This document shows positions 62,172 to 64,000 of a stretch of DNA of 64,000 nucleotides, piece after piece. How positions within the stretch are numbered: the stretch's first letter is position 1; each line of letters starts with the position of its first letter. Origin of the DNA: an uncultured Lachnospiraceae bacterium (GTDB lineage Bacteria > Bacillota > Clostridia > Lachnospirales > Lachnospiraceae); assembly GCA_947173495.1 (NCBI GenBank), contig CAMWFQ010000019.1, positions 1 to 64,000 on the forward strand. Direction: 5' to 3'. The translations under genes were made by a program, and so were the position numbers. The notes under the pieces are model-generated. The model was not told the DNA's origin. It worked only from the letters and a program-made list of their open reading frames with translations, and did not search any database.

Positions 62172-63914
62172 ATGAAAAAAGAAAATCTGAAAAAATTTTT
62201 GTCCTATTATCGTCCCTACAAAAAGATTTTTGCGGCGGATATGTTTTTTGCCTGCCTGGGAGCTGCCGTGACTCTGATCATCCCTCTGATCATCCGCTAT
62301 ATCACCAGCGATGTGATCTATCGGGAAATGGAGGAGTCCTTACATACGATTCTGATTCTGACCGGCATCATGGCTGCCCTGATCATTCTGGAATTTTACT
62401 GTAATTATTTCATCGCCTATTACGGCCACATCATGGGGGCAAAGATGGAATACAACATGCGCAATGAAATCTTCGCCCACTATCAGAGGCTTTCCTTCAG
62501 CTTTTTTGATAATCAGAAGGTGGGACAACTTATGAGCCGTGTCACAAACGATCTGTTTGATATCAGCGAGTTGTTTCATCACGGCCCCGAGGATATTGTG
62601 ATTTCTATCATTAAACTGGCAGGCTCCTTCACGATCCTTCTTACCATCAACTGGCGTCTGGCCCTGGTGGCTTTTGCCGTAGTCCCCCTTATGCTGGCTT
62701 ATGCCTTTTATTTCAATGTACGTATGAAACGCGCTTTCGTAAAAAACAGGGCGCGGATTGCCGATATCAATGCCCAGATCGAGGATAACCTCTCCGGCAT
62801 CCGTGTGGTGAAATCATTTGCCAACGAAGAAATGGAAATGGACAAGTTCAGAGTTGGAAACAACCGATTTGTAGAGAGCAAAAGGGAAAGCTACCGTTAT
62901 ATGGGCCTGTATCATTCGGGCCTGGGCGCTTTCACTACCTTTATCAGCGTGATTGTTATTGCAACAGGAGCGGTTTTTATCACCCGGAGTATTATTTCCG
63001 TCACCGATCTGATCACCTTCCTGCTTTACATCAACAATTTCACGGAGCCTATTAAAAAGCTGATCAGCTTTACGGAGCAGTTCCAGAACGGCGCCTCCGG
63101 CTATACCAGATTTCTGGAGATCCTGGAGATCCATCCCGATATTGAGGATAAACCTGATGCCAAAGAGCTGTTGAAGGCAAAAGGAGATATTTCCTTTGAG
63201 AATGTTTTCTTCCATTATGAGGATCATTCGGAGACAGTTCTTTCCAATTTAAATCTTCATGTAAATGCGGGAGAATACATTGCTCTGGTAGGAACCTCCG
63301 GTGTGGGAAAATCCACCCTCTGCAGTCTGATCCCCAGGTTTTATGACGTTTCCTCCGGCCGGATCCTGCTTGACGGCACCGACATCAGGGATTATACCCT
63401 GAAAAGCCTCCGGAACAACATCGGTATTGTCCAGCAGGATGTCTATCTCTTTACAGGAAGCGTGATGGATAACATCCGCTACGGCCGCCCCGGCGCCACC
63501 GACGCAGAAATTGTGGCCGCTGCCCAGAATGCCAACGCCCATGAATTTATCATGAATCTTCCGGAAGGATATGACACCAACATCGGACAGCGTGGAGTAA
63601 AACTCTCCGGCGGTCAGAAGCAGCGCCTGTCCATTGCAAGAGTCTTTCTGAAAAATCCGCCTGTTCTCATTTTTGACGAGGCCACATCGGCTCTCGACAA
63701 CGAAAGTGAAAAGGTCGTACAGGAATCTCTTGAAAAACTGGCGAGAAACCGTACCACCTTTGTGATCGCCCACAGACTCTCAACAATACGCAATGCTGAG
63801 AAAATTCTGGTACTTTCCGAAAACGGCATTGCCGAGAGCGGGACTCATGAGGAACTGCTTTCCCGGAACGGGATCTACGCTGATCTGTATCAGCTTCAGT
63901 TTAGAACCCGCTGA
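62172..63914 (+). CDS. ABC exporter-type half-transporter
   Basis: A 580-residue fused protein: an N-terminal six-segment ABC1 membrane domain (about 15-300) and a C-terminal ATPase with Walker A GTSGVGKST (374), signature LSGGQKQR (478) and Walker B VLIFDEATSALD. It works as a homo- or heterodimer, exporting lipids, drugs or peptides. The start MKKENLKKFL follows GGAGG; a longer reading is excluded. No partner gene is seen downstream before the window ends. Substrate unknown. Confidence 0.9.
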   Translation: MKKENLKKFLSYYRPYKKIFAADMFFACLGAAVTLIIPLIIRYITSDVIYREMEESLHTILILTGIMAALIILEFYCNYFIAYYGHIMGAKMEYNMRNEIFAHYQRLSFSFFDNQKVGQLMSRVTNDLFDISELFHHGPEDIVISIIKLAGSFTILLTINWRLALVAFAVVPLMLAYAFYFNVRMKRAFVKNRARIADINAQIEDNLSGIRVVKSFANEEMEMDKFRVGNNRFVESKRESYRYMGLYHSGLGAFTTFISVIVIATGAVFITRSIISVTDLITFLLYINNFTEPIKKLISFTEQFQNGASGYTRFLEILEIHPDIEDKPDAKELLKAKGDISFENVFFHYEDHSETVLSNLNLHVNAGEYIALVGTSGVGKSTLCSLIPRFYDVSSGRILLDGTDIRDYTLKSLRNNIGIVQQDVYLFTGSVMDNIRYGRPGATDAEIVAAAQNANAHEFIMNLPEGYDTNIGQRGVKLSGGQKQRLSIARVFLKNPPVLIFDEATSALDNESEKVVQESLEKLARNRTTFVIAHRLSTIRNAEKILVLSENGIAESGTHEELLSRNGIYADLYQLQFRTR

Positions 63915-64000
63915 AAAACTTATGTACCTTTTTAAAGTATCATTCTATGCCTGATTATTCGATCCATCTTACCACATCACCTTTGCCGAACTGCTTATCG

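Noticed and set aside
63955-64000. Minus-strand 14-codon open frame ending GDVVRWIE and a stop
   Set aside because: Could be the tail of a convergent gene beyond the window, but 14 codons are too few to support a call.

Overview
The window reads as a chromosomal segment of an anaerobic, spore-forming Bacillota, most likely a Clostridia member close to Lachnospiraceae. This is inferred from strong AGGAGG-type ribosome binding sites, moderate GC, a SpoVT sporulation regulator, a DacF-like carboxypeptidase, LIV- and Opp-type ABC importers, an Mbh/Mrp-like antiporter operon and the absence of aerobic respiration genes. No species can be named from sequence alone.

Left part (1-25.7 kb) is a double catabolic locus. 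Two LysR regulators (93-1917, minus) diverge from an eight-gene plus-strand operon (2177-12639): a D-2-hydroxyacid dehydrogenase, two paralogous two-repeat alpha/beta hydrolases, a tandem metallo-beta-lactamase-fold protein, a second MBL-fold protein, a mutarotase-like protein, a MATE transporter and an aldo/keto reductase. Facing it across a shared hairpin terminator is a minus-strand operon (21549 down to 12752): a URO-D/MtaA-family protein, a complete LIV-type ABC importer, an aldo/keto reductase, a DUF4432 mutarotase-like protein and an AroE-like dehydrogenase. A LacI regulator and an FGGY kinase diverge from it, with TTAAACGTTTAA-type palindromes at both start sites. Import, redox, epimerisation, phosphorylation and hydrolysis genes together suggest breakdown of an unusual sugar- or cyclitol-like compound or glycoside; the substrate is unknown.

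Middle part: an Eis-like acetyltransferase (24.4-25.6 kb), then a peptide/nickel-type ABC operon with its M20 amidohydrolase and an MFS protein (25.75-33.9 kb, minus), a divergent C39-like papain-fold protein, spoVT, a PflX-like radical SAM protein, a DUF6056 membrane protein, a GNAT and a truncated AlkD-like protein. At 39.4-42.9 kb sits an accessory module: an MqsR-like toxin, a zinc-ribbon/HTH/Panacea antitoxin, an orphan 72-residue ORF, a 21-codon ORF and a DUF262/HNH (GmrSD-like) protein. A MerR/TipAS regulator with a 19-bp promoter spacer and a doubly broken KilA-N gene follow.

Right part is mostly housekeeping: rlmD, yhaM, an HtrA-like protein that has lost its catalytic triad, tRNA-Pro(CGG), a ten-gene Mbh/Mrp-like ion transport operon with four large antiporter subunits and no hydrogenase genes, trxA, trmB, a D-Ala-D-Ala carboxypeptidase, a KapD-like exonuclease and an exporter-type ABC protein.
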